Of a stretch of 64,000 nt of DNA, positions 10,743 to 22,700 are shown piece after piece. The first letter of the stretch is position 1, and each line of letters opens with the position of its first letter. The DNA comes from Aquilaria yunnanensis (Eukaryota; Streptophyta; Magnoliopsida; Malvales; Thymelaeaceae): NCBI GenBank assembly GCA_039654915.1, contig CM077600.1, forward strand, positions 44,314,492 through 44,378,491, in the 5' to 3' direction. The position numbers and the translations under genes were made by a program. The notes under the pieces are model-generated. The model was not told where the DNA came from, ran no database searches, and saw nothing but the letters and a program-made list of their open reading frames with translations.

Positions 10743-11267
10743 TATAGCCGGAAATTATAGCTGGAAAATGAATTGTTGGTGTTAAAAGGGTTGGACTGTT
10801 AAACATAAAATTTTTGAGCAATTGGGTGTCAAAAACCTGTGCAACTTAATGGGGAAGGAAATATTTGGAGAAAATGACTAATTTAGTTGAACAAATTTGA
10901 GGATTGACTATATAGAACCTGAGGAAACACAACAGACCTTCGAACATAAAACCCTCAAGCAAATGTTATTATATTAAACGACTCTATGATGTTTGCTAGT
11001 ATTGTAAATAACCATTGCATATATGAACCAGCATACATGAGCGCATATATCAAGCAGCATACATGAGAACACAAGAAAACATGCATCAATGGCAATAGAG
11101 AAAACAAAGAACCTGATTTGGCATATAAATCCCTTATTCCACTAACTGAAATTCCTGACCCGAACTGGTTTAGTGATCTGCTGGAAAATACATAACATAA
11201 GATTGTCAATAACAACAAATAGTGCACTGCTTCTGGGATAAAAAAAAATCACAATGTATTCTTTAAC
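10743..11267. other. Non-coding stretch
   Basis: No gene or repeat is recognised. It could contain the promoter of the coiled-coil gene on the minus strand. Confidence 0.4.
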
Positions 11268-11881
11268 TTACTGTTTATATTAAATCAGAGAAGATGTTTC
11301 TTTACTGCGAATGTGCCCTCCTTGATTTGTTCCTGTTATTTGAAGAAATAACTGATTTGTTAGTGGATAATAACCTTCGGTCATATGCTGTAAAAATAGA
11401 AAATGTAAGACTGGTAATAACATCACAACCTAAGTTGATAGTTTCTATTTTCTCTACTGAGAATGTGTCATCCTTATTCGTCCCTGTTATTTGAATAAAG
11501 AAGTAATATATTAGTGGATAGTGTAACCATTGTACGACATATAAGAAATGGGAAATTGTAGAACCAACAACTCCTGCAGCTGAACTTACTGTTTATATTA
11601 ATTCAGAAAAGATGTTTCTTTGCTGTGAATGTGCCATCCTTAATTTGTCCCTGTTATTTTAAGAAATAACTAATTTGTTAGTGGATAATGGAACCTTCAG
11701 TCATATGCTAGAAAAATAGAGAATGTAAGACTGTTAATAACATCACAACCTTCTACTGCGAATGTGCCCTCCTTATTTGTCCCTGTTATTTGAATAAAGA
11801 AGTTAATATGTTAGTGGATAGTGTAACCATTGTATGACATATAAGAAATGAGTAATTGTAGAACCAACAACTCCTGCAGGT
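11268..11881 (+). repeat. Tandem duplication with an internal duplication
   Basis: Unit 1 (about 11268-11584) and unit 2 (about 11585-11881) both begin CTTACTGTTTATATTAA and end CCAACAACTCCTGCAG. Each unit itself contains two related halves marked by ACTG(C/A)GAATGTG, TCCCTGTTATTTGA-like and TTAGTGGATA. The structure is therefore a nested duplication, two rounds of roughly 150 then 300 bp. No coding function was seen. Confidence 0.85.
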
Positions 11882-11935
11882 GAAATTTTTCCTCCAATCT
11901 GAACGTTGGTTGTTGCTCACAGCTTGTTGACTGAT

Positions 11936-12035
11936 GGCCAGAGTGTTCTGCTGCTCACTGCTTCAGAAAGCAGAAGGAATGTGCCGGCCAGAGTGTTCTG
12001 CTGCTTACTGCTTCAGAAAGCAGAAGGAATGTGCC
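11936..12035 (+). repeat. 50-bp tandem repeat, two copies
   Basis: GGCCAGAGTGTTCTGCTGCT begins copy 1 at 11936; copy 2 begins at 11986. The copies abut exactly (50 bp each) and differ at one base seen (CTCACTG versus TTACTG context). Confidence 0.9.
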
Positions 12036-12183
12036 TGAGAACGTGGTTGCAGTGAAATCCAGTGGGAACGAAAATGCACGGAAAGGTGTAGCTGTAAAAT
12101 GTATAGAATTTATACTTGTTGTGTATGAAACAGTTAAATTTGTGCTGGATCATGGGCTGTAAATACGTGTGTAACTGCATAGG

Positions 12184-12268
12184 TTATTAACTGTCTCTGC
12201 ACGTTTAATAAGTTAGTAGGTAGTGGGAAAGAAACTGTACAGATTATTAACTGTCTCTGCACGTTTAA
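12184..12268 (+). repeat. Spaced direct repeat, period 60 bp
   Basis: TTATTAACTGTCTCTGCACG with a few further bases occurs at 12184 and again at 12244. A shorter partial third copy (TTATTCACTG) follows near 12275. No function is apparent. Confidence 0.7.
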
Positions 12269-14042
12269 CTGCACAGATTATTCACTGCTTACACGTATAT
12301 TATTTGGGGGGTAATATGGGAAATCACCACGTGTCAGCATATTAGCATTTCAGAATAACATGTGTCATCTCCAGGAATTATTTTAAAATTATGTAAAATA
12401 TGAAAAGACTATTGTGCCAATTATCCTGCTTTCATATCTATTAATAGATTTAGATATGATAGGTTGGTTTTTCACCGTTACCCTAGCCGATTATCCTAAA
12501 GAACTTCCACTGTTTTTTCTCCCCTCATAAAATTCTCTTTCCACCATTGGTAGGAGTTTTATTTGGTTCATCGCTTTACGACAAATAACTTAAGTGGGTC
12601 ATTTTTTAAGTTAGTGGCTATAAGAATATCGAGTGAGGTGTGAAAAGCATCTGAAACTTAAAATGATAGGACGCTTACAAATAATAGATCGAAATGATCG
12701 TATGCTACTTCTTTTATTTATCTTGTCCTTCATTTTTTTTCAATTTCTTATGAGTTATTTTTTCAGGATTATCCTAGTTTATCTAAAATATTTCGACTTG
12801 ATTTGATTTTTTTCTCTTCATTCGGTATCACAAATATGCGTAACCTTTTATTGGTCAGTTTATATGTCCATGTTATTTTTTAGTGTCCCATATTATTGGT
12901 TCGTGAGATACTGTTTAACTCACCGCTAATTGGAATGAAGTACCATTTTTTATTAAAAAAATGATCAGAATAATAATTATATAGATATATAACTGAACCG
13001 GTAATGCAAGTAGAATTTTACTTATCTCGCGCTTTATATCTCTCAGGTACATCCAGGCCAATGAGTAACTAACTGTACTCACACTTTAATAAGACTTGAA
13101 ATGAAATTTTAGCCAATGAGTCAAGAGTTCATACCTCATTAGCTGAAAAATATTTATTGTTATGGCGACAATCCATTTATATTCTATAGCATGATATTTT
13201 CTTTATTATATCGATGACATTGGGTCTTCCGTACCAAAAAAAAAAAAAGAGATGGTATATGGCATGATCGTATTTCAACAAAAAATAAAAGGAAAAGAAA
13301 AATGCCCCCTAAGTTGAAGTGAAATATTCCCATTTACCAAAATCTGGAGTGAGCATCAATGAAATATTGGCTGGTGGTTGGCAAATGGCATCGTTAGCGG
13401 GGCAGCAATGCCACAAGCACAACGAATTGTTTTTTAGCACTTTGCTGATAAATGTGAGCCTCCGTGGCTCCGTTTTCCTTTTTATTGGGCTGGCCCTGTC
13501 GATGAAAGTGTCAAAGGCCCATCCTAAAATTAATCTTCGAATTGACTTGGGCCAGTGTTCATGATGCCTAATGTTGTGCCCAAACTCACATGCTCTCACC
13601 CCTCATCTTTTTTTTTTCCCCTTTCATGTGAGTTATTTAGATGAATTGAAAAAAAAAATGCCTAATCACCTTGGGTTCCCCAAACTATGCTGATTTAGGC
13701 ATTTTTTCTCTTGAATGTTGACGCAATGCAATTCAATCCATCAACTATAAAATGTGGAGCACTTAGCCTATTTAACTCGCTGCATGTAAAGTCACATGAC
13801 ACTAACTCTATCAAGTTTTTAATGATGCAGTCACTTGATTTTAAGATTCTAACGCTTTAGGACATAAATTTAAAAACATACATGATTTTAAGCACTTAAT
13901 AGTAATTATGCATAGACTCAGATCAAGGGTATATGTTACAAACACAAAATCAAAAGGACTGATAGTGCAATTAAGTAAAAAAAAAAAGAATCTTAGCATG
14001 TTCTTGTTGGATTTCCACATTGGCAACCTTTGACTTGCAGGC
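12269..14042. other. Gene-free interval
   Basis: AT-rich sequence without recognisable coding exons. Open frames at about 13309-13599 on both strands overlap each other and match nothing I know. Confidence 0.4.
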
Positions 14043-14200
14043 AAGGGTGATCACTATTTGTTTAAACTGAAAAAATTGAAAAACTGAAATAATTTAAATA
14101 TTGAATTTGGTTAATTCAGTATTTTGGTTGAAATTGAATAATAAAATTTTAGTTTTGGTTCAGTTTCAGTTTAGAGTATCAATTACTTTAGTAACAGAAA
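14043..14200 (+). mobile_element. Old end of a hAT-type MITE related to the one at 48.6 kb
   Basis: AGGGTGATCACTATTTGTTT at 14043 resembles the terminus of the 517-bp MITE (TAGGGGTGATCAGTATTCGG at 48625). It is followed by similar A-rich and TTTGGTT-rich subterminal sequence. Sequence of the same flavour reappears near 15240-15340 and might be the opposite end of a larger decayed element, but no clear second terminus was found. Confidence 0.3.
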
Positions 14201-14363
14201 AAACATGAATAATATTTTCTTATAGTTTTGGGTTTTACAAGCCCAGAAAACTACATATACACTTATTGTTTTGGGCCATACACAATTAGCCCAAATTTGA
14301 TTTTAAGTTCTCATTAACTAACCATAAACGCACGCACACATAAGTTCCCCATTGAGAGACTAA

Positions 14364-14522
14364 GGGTTCATCTGGGAATAGCATTTAAAATTAATGTTAG
14401 AGGTTGAGATAAATTATCAACGATTGTAGTAGCTTTTTTGAACCTTTAACGCTAAAAGCTATTGATGGATAGCTTTTTCAACTTCTAATGCTAAATGCTG
14501 GCATTATTCCCAAATGAAGCTC
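14364..14522 (+). mobile_element. Small hairpin-forming MITE candidate
   Basis: Left GGTTCATCTGGGAATAGCA pairs imperfectly with the right end, whose reverse complement is AGCTTCATTTGGGAATAATG. Inside, GCATTTA and AGGTTGA/AAGTTGA also oppose each other. About 160 bp, non-coding. No clear target-site duplication was seen. Confidence 0.4.
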
Positions 14523-15340
14523 AAACTCGCTAGACCATCCAGATTGACTCCAGCTTCGGCTCCCTCTTCTCACCAAACCAACAAATCAGTGTAACAAGGT
14601 ATGCAATTGATGAGAAGAACATAAGTTATACTCATCCTACTACCATTCGTAAACAATGGAAACGAACATAATATTCTCATTCCTAGGAACCCAAAAGCAA
14701 ACATAGCTTAAAAAATCATGCCACCAATAACTTACTAAGAAAAAAGACTCACAGTGAATGAATTGGGACCTTTTAAGCTCTAATCTTTCTATAATCCTTT
14801 TGCTCATTCACCTAATTGCAACATTTACATGCTTTCGCCACGCCCATCATCGATTCTGTTAACCACATATATTGGGATTCCTGATAGAGGTAAGAGAGCA
14901 TTTTGGGTGGTGTTTGTGTTTTGTTAGACCTTTAACGTGCTTTGTTCACTTGGACAATTCAATCTCTCAATTTTCACCCTGTTCGATAGAACCACATACT
15001 TTAGCCATTGTTCACTTAGTGTAACTCAGTGCAAGCCTCCTTTACATAATATAATGTAGCCATTTTTTTGTTAATATTTTTGTTTTAATTCTTACTTTGT
15101 TCTACTGCATCTCCAAATTACACCTTTGGTTTTGGTTCTCAACAATTTCCAATAGGTTATAAAATTAACTATGAATTAACATTAGTCTTGTTCAATAGCT
15201 TCTTCCTTTCTAATTTATTCAATTTATTTTGGTTGGAACTAAACAGAACCAAACTAAAATGTTTGAGTTTGGTCTCAATTCAGTATATTCAATTTCTTAC
15301 CATCTAAAACTAAAAAACTGACAAATTTGGTTAGGTCCAA

Positions 15341-16181
15341 ATTGAAGAAACAGAACATTCCCCTGTACCTGCAAAAAGAGGAAGAAGCAAAATTAGACCC
15401 AAAACATCGAATTTCAACAACATTTGATAAGCCTCATCAGTTCCTTCTCTCATTGGCGTCATTTGCTCAAACAGCCCAAAAAGTGTGTAGCCTGGAAGAA
15501 GATATGCAAGGTATAAACCGTTGTAAGTTGACTACTTAGGTAGCGAAGAGAGTAAACAACACTTAAGATAATTTGAGATGTTTGAGATGAGCTTGATCTT
15601 GTCTTCAATTTTAGCAAGATCTCGTTCATTCTAGCTGGGAGATTGAGGCCATTTTTCCTTCTCTAAGATGAATTCATGGCCATCACTTCTAGGTCTTCTT
15701 TATTTGACTTTTTTTCGCTTTCTCAAACACTTATCTGAATTGATGCAGTAACAGTAAATCAACACTTGTTGCTCGAGATGTGATCTTGAGATAGGCAAGA
15801 CAACAAGCCTCTTCAAAAGTGGATGGTAGAACATAAAGGTTGGAGAGGAACACAAGTTGGGGACAAGGCTTAAATTCATAGATGCTAAAGTATAAGGCAT
15901 AAGAGATATAAACTAAGAAGATGGTTGACTAACATGCAAAATTTTCATTTTATAGGTTAGTCAAGTGACAAATATATGATTAAAGGAGCAAAGTGCTTTA
16001 CCGTTCATAGTTTAGGGACCGGATTGCACCATCCTAAGTTCAGATACTCTTTTAAGCAAATCAATATAGTTCGAAGAATAAAAAATGATTTAGGTAAACA
16101 AAAAAGGTGGCTTACCATCAAATAAAAGTGAAAGGGTTTAAGTAATAAAATTGTGAAAGTTGGAGTGTTCATATCGAAATA
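15341..16181. other. Gene-free interval
   Basis: No recognisable gene, repeat or regulatory site was found. Confidence 0.4.
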
Positions 16182-17042
16182 GGGAAAGAAATATTAGTTA
16201 GTTTTATGTTTTGCTAACATAGTCCTAAAACTCACCGACTTGCCAAAATAGTCATAAAACTATGAAATCGTTAACTTTGTTAGTCATATTTTGGATGTCT
16301 CATTTGGTGGCAAACAGAAAAGCTAAGTTGGCACATAATGACCGTTAAATGTTGACTTCTGACCACCTTTTCTATTCTGAGGGTGAGTTTGCAATTAAAC
16401 CTATAGTCTAGGGACCCAACCCCCAATTCACATATTCATAGCTTAAGCCCCTAAAATTTTCTACCATGCTCCTCAGAACCCTAATGTTTTAACCCCAAAA
16501 TTTTTTGCAAATCTGGTGCTCAAACATAGTAGTGCTCAGGTCATGAAGCTCCTCTCCTTCGATTCGAGTTCGCGAGTCCTTGTAAATGATAGCATCTAGC
16601 AAGGCAAGACATTGACAACGGGCTAGAGTGGGTAGTGGCAGTGGAGTGATGGCGGGGAAGCTTAAGCGGTGTTTCAAAGGTGGCAACTGTAAATGGAAGA
16701 GGTTAGGGTTTTGAAGGGCAGAGCGTAGGGAATTAGGGACTAGAGGTGTAGTTTTTCTTTTTCTTTGCTAGAAGCTTAGGGTTTTATAAATGTGGTTGGG
16801 TCAATGAACTATATGTTTGATTGCAAAATTACCCTTACAATAGAGAAAGTGGTCAAAAGTCACTGTTTAACAGCCGTTATATGCCACTTCAGCTTTTCCG
16901 TTTGCCATTTAGTGAGACATCCAAAATAAGACTGACGGTGCTAATGATTTCATAATTTTAAAACTACTTTGGCAAGTTGATGGGTTTTAGGACTATGTTG
17001 GCAAAACACAAAAAGTTTTAGGACTGACTAATACTTTGTCCC
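16182..17042 (+). mobile_element. Long-inverted-repeat (MULE-like) non-autonomous element
   Basis: The first and last roughly 230 bp are inverted copies of each other. Left landmarks GTTTTGCTAACATAGTCCTA, ATTTTGGATGTCTCA and CTAAGTTGGCA have right-end counterparts in reverse complement (GTTTTGCCAACATAGTCCTA, ATTTTGGATGTCTCA, CTGAAGTGGCA). The ends are GGGAAAG and GGGACAAAG. Such long TIRs point to Mutator-like elements. No transposase was seen. The GC-richer core (about 16490-16690) may be captured sequence but is not recognised. The right end lies only about 280 bp before the RABA4 start codon. Confidence 0.75.
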
Positions 17043-17089
17043 GTAGTGAAACCGTTAAAGAGTCCCGCACTAACCGTTGGTCTTCCCTC

Positions 17090-17112
17090 CTCTCTCTCTC
17101 TCTCTCTCTCTC
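17090..17112 (+). repeat. (TC)n microsatellite in the RAB leader
   Basis: About eleven TC units lie some 210 bp upstream of the RABA4 ATG, within the presumed 5' untranslated region. Confidence 0.85.
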
Positions 17113-17325
17113 CTTCTCAGGCAGTCTCTCTCGTCGCAGGGAAAAGAGCCTTTGAACAAATCTCTGATCTTCTTCCCCTTCGCAAGTTCCCATTTCTCCA
17201 GAAATTTTGAATCCTCCCCATCGCAATTTTAGTTTTCATTTTCTGTGATGTGATGGGCCTCGGTTTCTACGGGTTTTGAAATGTGGGTCTGAGGAGGAAA
17301 CACCAATCGTGGCGATCGATCGACA

Positions 17326-19789
17326 ATGTCAAAATTGTATGGAGATTACAACAAAAAAATCGATTATGTGTTTAAGGTTGTGTTGATCGGCGATTCTGCA
17401 GTCGGGAAATCTCAGCTACTCGCCCGTTTCTCGCGGAACCAGTTCAGTACTGATTCGAAAGCCACAATAGGGGTCGAGTTCCAGACCAAAACGCTCTCAA
17501 TTGATGACAGGACGGTTAAGGTCCAGATTTGGGACACTGCCGGCCAAGAAAGGTTCGGTTTTTTTTCCCCTTTTACCCAAGATTTGGCTCTTCTCGGTCG
17601 CAATTGTTTTCTCTGATATCATGGCGGCTGCCTGCCTCACGCTTGGGATATCGCTCATATTTGTTTGCAGTTTCTGCAGAATTATTCCCATGCGTACCGT
17701 GATACTGTTTTTGCTATTGAATGCCCTTATGGGAGTGTTAAATTTTCTTCCATTTGGTGTGCATAAGCTCATTTGGTCCCAGAAATTTGGCCACAAAATC
17801 TGATTATCGCGCTCCCTGAAGAATAATTTTTCTGGCGAAACCTATAACTTTTCAGCAGTTTCGCTTCCCCCAAGTCTTTATAGGCATCCAATTCTACATT
17901 ACCGAGGTTGTACAACATATATGTGTCTTTTACATGCGTTTTTTATTTCCTTTTTGGGTTCTCTCTTATACAGAAATATCTCGAGCAGCATCTGCCTCCC
18001 TGAGGGGCTCAGCGATCGGTCTTCTATCCTCAGACTGCTTTTGCTAGCTTTTCTTTTCTGGGCGTACTCTTCTTTTAATGGTGGACCAAATATATTTACG
18101 TACAGAATAATGCAAAACTTCACTTCATTGATCACTCTTGCTAATATACTGTAGATATTGTTCATTCACAAACTAGTATAATTCATGCAATCCGCAATCT
18201 AACTAGAACATGAGTTGAGTTTGTAGCAGTATTGTTTTTCTCTTTATTCTAGAGTCCCTAATTTACATTCTTCACAGCGACAATGGAGGTTTGGAGATGA
18301 TAGGTAAACCGAGAAAATGTCATAGCAAACACATATGGCATATGCAGTAAGTGGGGGATAAGAAAAAGCTGAGCATTATTATTTTCTTGGTTACCCAGAA
18401 CTAAGAAAGGGAAAAACCTAAGCCTAGTTCAGTAGTAGTGAAAATACTTCATAATATTTCCTTCTCTGACATTCTTTCGATAGAAAATAGTCGTCTGCCG
18501 TGTTTAATAGATGTGGAGAACTTTGTTATCTAGACTTGGAGAACTCCAAGGATGGAATTAGAATACCACATTAACGGTTCTCCACTTTTTTTCTTATTGT
18601 TTCAAGTGAACAGAAAAACAAGAAAAGGAAAAAAAAAAAAAAAAAGGGCCTCAAAATCTACAGTATATGATTGTCATATTTTTCTCGACCTTCTGGCTAA
18701 AAACAAGTGTAGTATCTATTCTTATCATTTAAAGAGGGAAGATAATATATGATATCTTCGCTGCCCTTGCATATATTTACTCAAGTAATGATGGAGACTG
18801 TAAAAGCTTTTTACAATAGAACAACCCTTAGTGGTGTAGAAAATGGAGTTACTTTTTGTATGGTTTGATTCACCTTCTAAGCACCGCTCTCTCTGACTTT
18901 CTCTAGCTATTCTTCCATGCTTCCCCCTTTTCCATATCTGATTCAAGTATTAATTTCAGATTTCATGTTGATCATACGCTTGGATGCTTATTGAAATTTT
19001 TGGGTACTGACAAAATGATTAGTAAGCGAGCATATGTCCCTTCAAATTGTACTAAGATGCGGTATACCTAGCAATCATCTATTTTGCTAAATCTTCACTT
19101 GCTAGCTAATATGATTGGAGTATTTCTTGCTTTCAGTTACATATCGATGCTAATAGATAGCTGGTTCATTTCATTTCTTGTTGTCTACCGTTTTACTCAA
19201 TAGCTAATTTCATGTCAGATGCATAACAAACACAGATGCTTTTGTTCCAGTTGAATTATTAAGATGGTTGACCATTTGTGGCGAAACTGTGATTCTGTAT
19301 TTCTTAGTTCCGCTACTTAAGCTCTTTTTGTGCTCCAGATACAGGGCAGTGACAAGCGCCTACTACAGAGGAGCACTGGGAGCTATGCTAGTTTATGACC
19401 TGAGCAAGTGGCAATCTTTCGAGCACATGGCAAGGTGGCTAGAGGAACTCCGGGCTCACGCTGACAAGAACATAGTAATGATGCTCATTGGTAACAAATC
19501 TGACCTGGCAAACTTAAGAGCAGTGCCAACCGAAGATGCTCAAGAATTTGCGCAAAGAGAGAACCTATTTTTCATGGAGACGTCTGCCCTAGAGGCGACA
19601 AACGTTGAAACTGCATTCTTCACAATCCTAACCGAGATATATCGAATAGCCAGTAAGAAAACGCTTTCTTCTAATGATGATCTAAGTACAAGACGAACCT
19701 CAAGCCTGCTTAAGGGGACCAGGATTATTGTTCCTGGTCAGGACCAGGATTCTGCAAAGCGAGGAGGTAGCTGTTGTGGTGCATCCTGA
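17326..19789 (+). CDS. RABA4-type Rab GTPase
   Basis: Exons 17326..17552 and 19339..19789 join through a 1786-bp GT-AG intron that splits the Arg codon after WDTAGQE, giving 225 residues, the usual length. Rab11-type RABA4 proteins control trans-Golgi and secretory vesicle traffic, including polarised secretion. Seen: P-loop GDSAVGKS (22-29), switch I threonine in KATIGVEF (47), WDTAGQE (69-75), NKSD (128-131), ETSA (156-159) and a C-terminal CCGAS box with two cysteines for geranylgeranylation. [17 protein letters not shown] and [13 protein letters not shown] are typical of RABA4. The subclass is by resemblance and the exact member is not decided. The gene appears intact. A transposon sits immediately upstream and may affect its promoter. 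Confidence 0.92.
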
Positions 19790-22700
19790 TGGACTTTGTC
19801 CAGCAGCAGATAAATTTTTTTCTTTTCTATTGACAGAAAAAAAAGGAAATACTCCATTTTGTTGTAATTCTCAGTTTCTTCCTCTGAAGAAAATCGTATG
19901 TACCTGTTTTTAGTTAGAGATTTTCAATTAAATCTTTGGATGATAGAGCGAAGCATTGATTATGCTTTTGATGGGGGCGTTATAAGTAAGTTTATTCACC
20001 CAAAAGAACACTTAGATGACATTGAAACACAGTAGTTTGATGAGATCCTGGTTGTACCAAGATGGAAATCAATGCATAAATCCATGCAAGGAGGCTTAAA
20101 TGTGCAAATTCAAGTTTTGAGGAGAATCCCGGAGTTTAAGGACAAATTTATTCAAGCTTTGTTCGAGCAATACACTTATATTCCAGCATGGTCTGGTCAT
20201 CCTTTTCTATGACCAAAACACACATAACTTAGCGTCCCCTCCAAAAAGACTATATGGCACTTTCCATTGCCAGATTGTATGCCAGAGAGCTTCAAGTGCA
20301 AATTTCGAGCTAACATCCACATTTCATGCAAGCTGCAAGATGTTCAGATCAGAGCTATGTTCATGCCTAAGCATCTTTTCCATCATGCACAATTGGTGCC
20401 CGACGCGTCCAGAAGATACATTATTTCAATTTGAGCATTATAAAGCAATAAAGGACGGATTTTTCATGCATATATGAGCTGCATTGTCCAATGTCCATTC
20501 AACATTGTGCTAGTTTATGGATGCCAAAACAATGCATTAGTCGTATTTCTAGCCCTGGATTGACTTGGAGTTCGTCCTCTACAAGAAATTCATTAATTGT
20601 TGTTATTTTTTTTTATATTAAGAATTATCTTACAAGTTTACAAGGAGAGAGATATACTATTATAGTAATTATGGAAAGAGACAAGCTAGCTTTTTCAGGA
20701 CTGGAATGATAATCGTATGAGCTTTTGTAAGGCAAGTTGTAAGAAGTGAGGAGACCAAGATTCAAACCTTAGACCTCTTTCATATTTCACGGAGCCCTTA
20801 GCCATTATGTCAAAGGGTTGGAGATAATTGTTATGTAGTTCAATCAGAGTTTTTGGTTACATTAGAATTCTTAGCATTCCAACATTCATAGTCTATCTAA
20901 TATTATTAATTGTTATTCCTTTATTTGGGACTCATAAATCAACTTGATTAATTAGGGTTTTTCTTGCTTATATGCCTATAAATTTCGTTGCTTATGCTTG
21001 CGATATTTAGACCAGATTTCATCAATAATATTGTGAGGACTTTGTACAATTCAAAGTTCTTTGAGAAATTATCTTGAGCAAAGTTAAGTGCATTCTCGAG
21101 TTTAGTTCGTGTTATTATATCTTCGATTTCAACTCGCATTGTTGATTTGGGGTGAAGATTTAAATATGACAATAGTTTTTCTGGGATGATTAAACTTGTT
21201 TGTGGGTTGCTAGGTCAAGGACTATTAATGATAGTATAATTATATATGGTTTCACATTTTCTCAAACCAAACAAAAAACCAAAATAAAATGAAATAAAAC
21301 TACTGGTTTGATTTTTTCGGCTTGGTTTCACACGGTTTGAAACTTGTCAATCATTCTACATATAAATAAATGGAAAATAATATGATAGAATCAACATTTC
21401 CACTTATTTTTGCATAATGCAACAACATTAGCAATACACCTACAGAAGGGATGTTCTCTACCTGCAGCTATCTATGGCCATTGATTTTCAATAGAGGTTT
21501 TCTTACTTTCCATTTGATCCTCTTACTTTATGGCATTCTTGGGGTCATAGTCAGAATTAGAACATGCTTTGTCATCCAAAAATCTTGATTAACAATGGTG
21601 CCGGGTGGAGTTCAATGGGGGATATATGTGGCCATTTAAGCTTAGTTAGGTATCGATGCCCCTCTAAGACACCATCGTGGCTTTCGTCTTCCTTAGTATG
21701 AATTTGCATTAGAAGTTGAATTCTATGCCGTTTATGGAGCAATATTTTTTTTTTCTACTCAAGGTCTTCCATTGGTAACTTTTCTTACTTATAGCTTAAC
21801 GGGGTTACAAGCAATTTCTGGCTCAATATCCCTCCGTTCAAATTTTCTTTGTCTTGTTCGCCTAGTTCAAATTTTCTTCATCTTGTTCGCCTACTCAAGG
21901 ATGTCCTGAACTCATTCTAATGTTGTTTAATCCTCGCCATGCCAAGATGAAAAGTACACCTCACCCATCAACTTACATCATTTACTCTTCCATAATTTCC
22001 TCTTGTATTTATTTTGATTACAAAAAAAAAAAATTAGTAGTACACCTAAAATCCATAGTACTTTATAACTTAGTATGATCCACTACCATACTCTAATAAT
22101 ACAATCAATAATAGCAAAAAAAAAAAAAAAAGATTTCTAACATAAATTTTGATGAAATTAACATATGGGAGTTGATATGTTATTAGTTTTTAGTAGGGCC
22201 CTAGGTGAAGAGAGAATGCTGAATGCCCATATAATTCACTTTATTTATAGCCTGAGGACAAACCATGTTTGTATCAACTTTTGTCCAACAGTGTTGTTTG
22301 AATCATACTATGTTTTGGTGGCCCATTCTCATTTCGTTCACAGTGCCTTTATCTATTGGGAAGTTGCATCCACTACCACACCACCATTGCCCCAGCCAGC
22401 GCATCACCCCTATGCATGAGGTCTTATGAATCAAACATGTTGTAGTTGGTGGAAGGGGTAGCGGCAACAGTTAATGACGTTCCCTTGGCCATTGTCAATG
22501 GTCACAGTGTGAGCCTAAAGAACAACCTTGAACAGTAGCTATTATGAACAACCTCTGTCTCGCTTAAATATAGCAGGATGAAAACATTGTTGTAATTATC
22601 TCCAGGTACTGTATGGTCAGGTCAGATGGTGGAAAAGAATTGATCAGAGGTAGGTATGTTGAGTTGGTAGGGAGATATGAACGCATGTGACAACTTTTCT

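Noticed and set aside
11936..12268. Regularly spaced repeats considered as CRISPR-like
   Set aside because: Only two copies each, directly abutting or irregular, in a plant nuclear context; simple tandem duplication explains them.
13309..13599. Overlapping open frames on both strands
   Set aside because: Neither shows a recognisable domain or codon bias, and each weakens the other.
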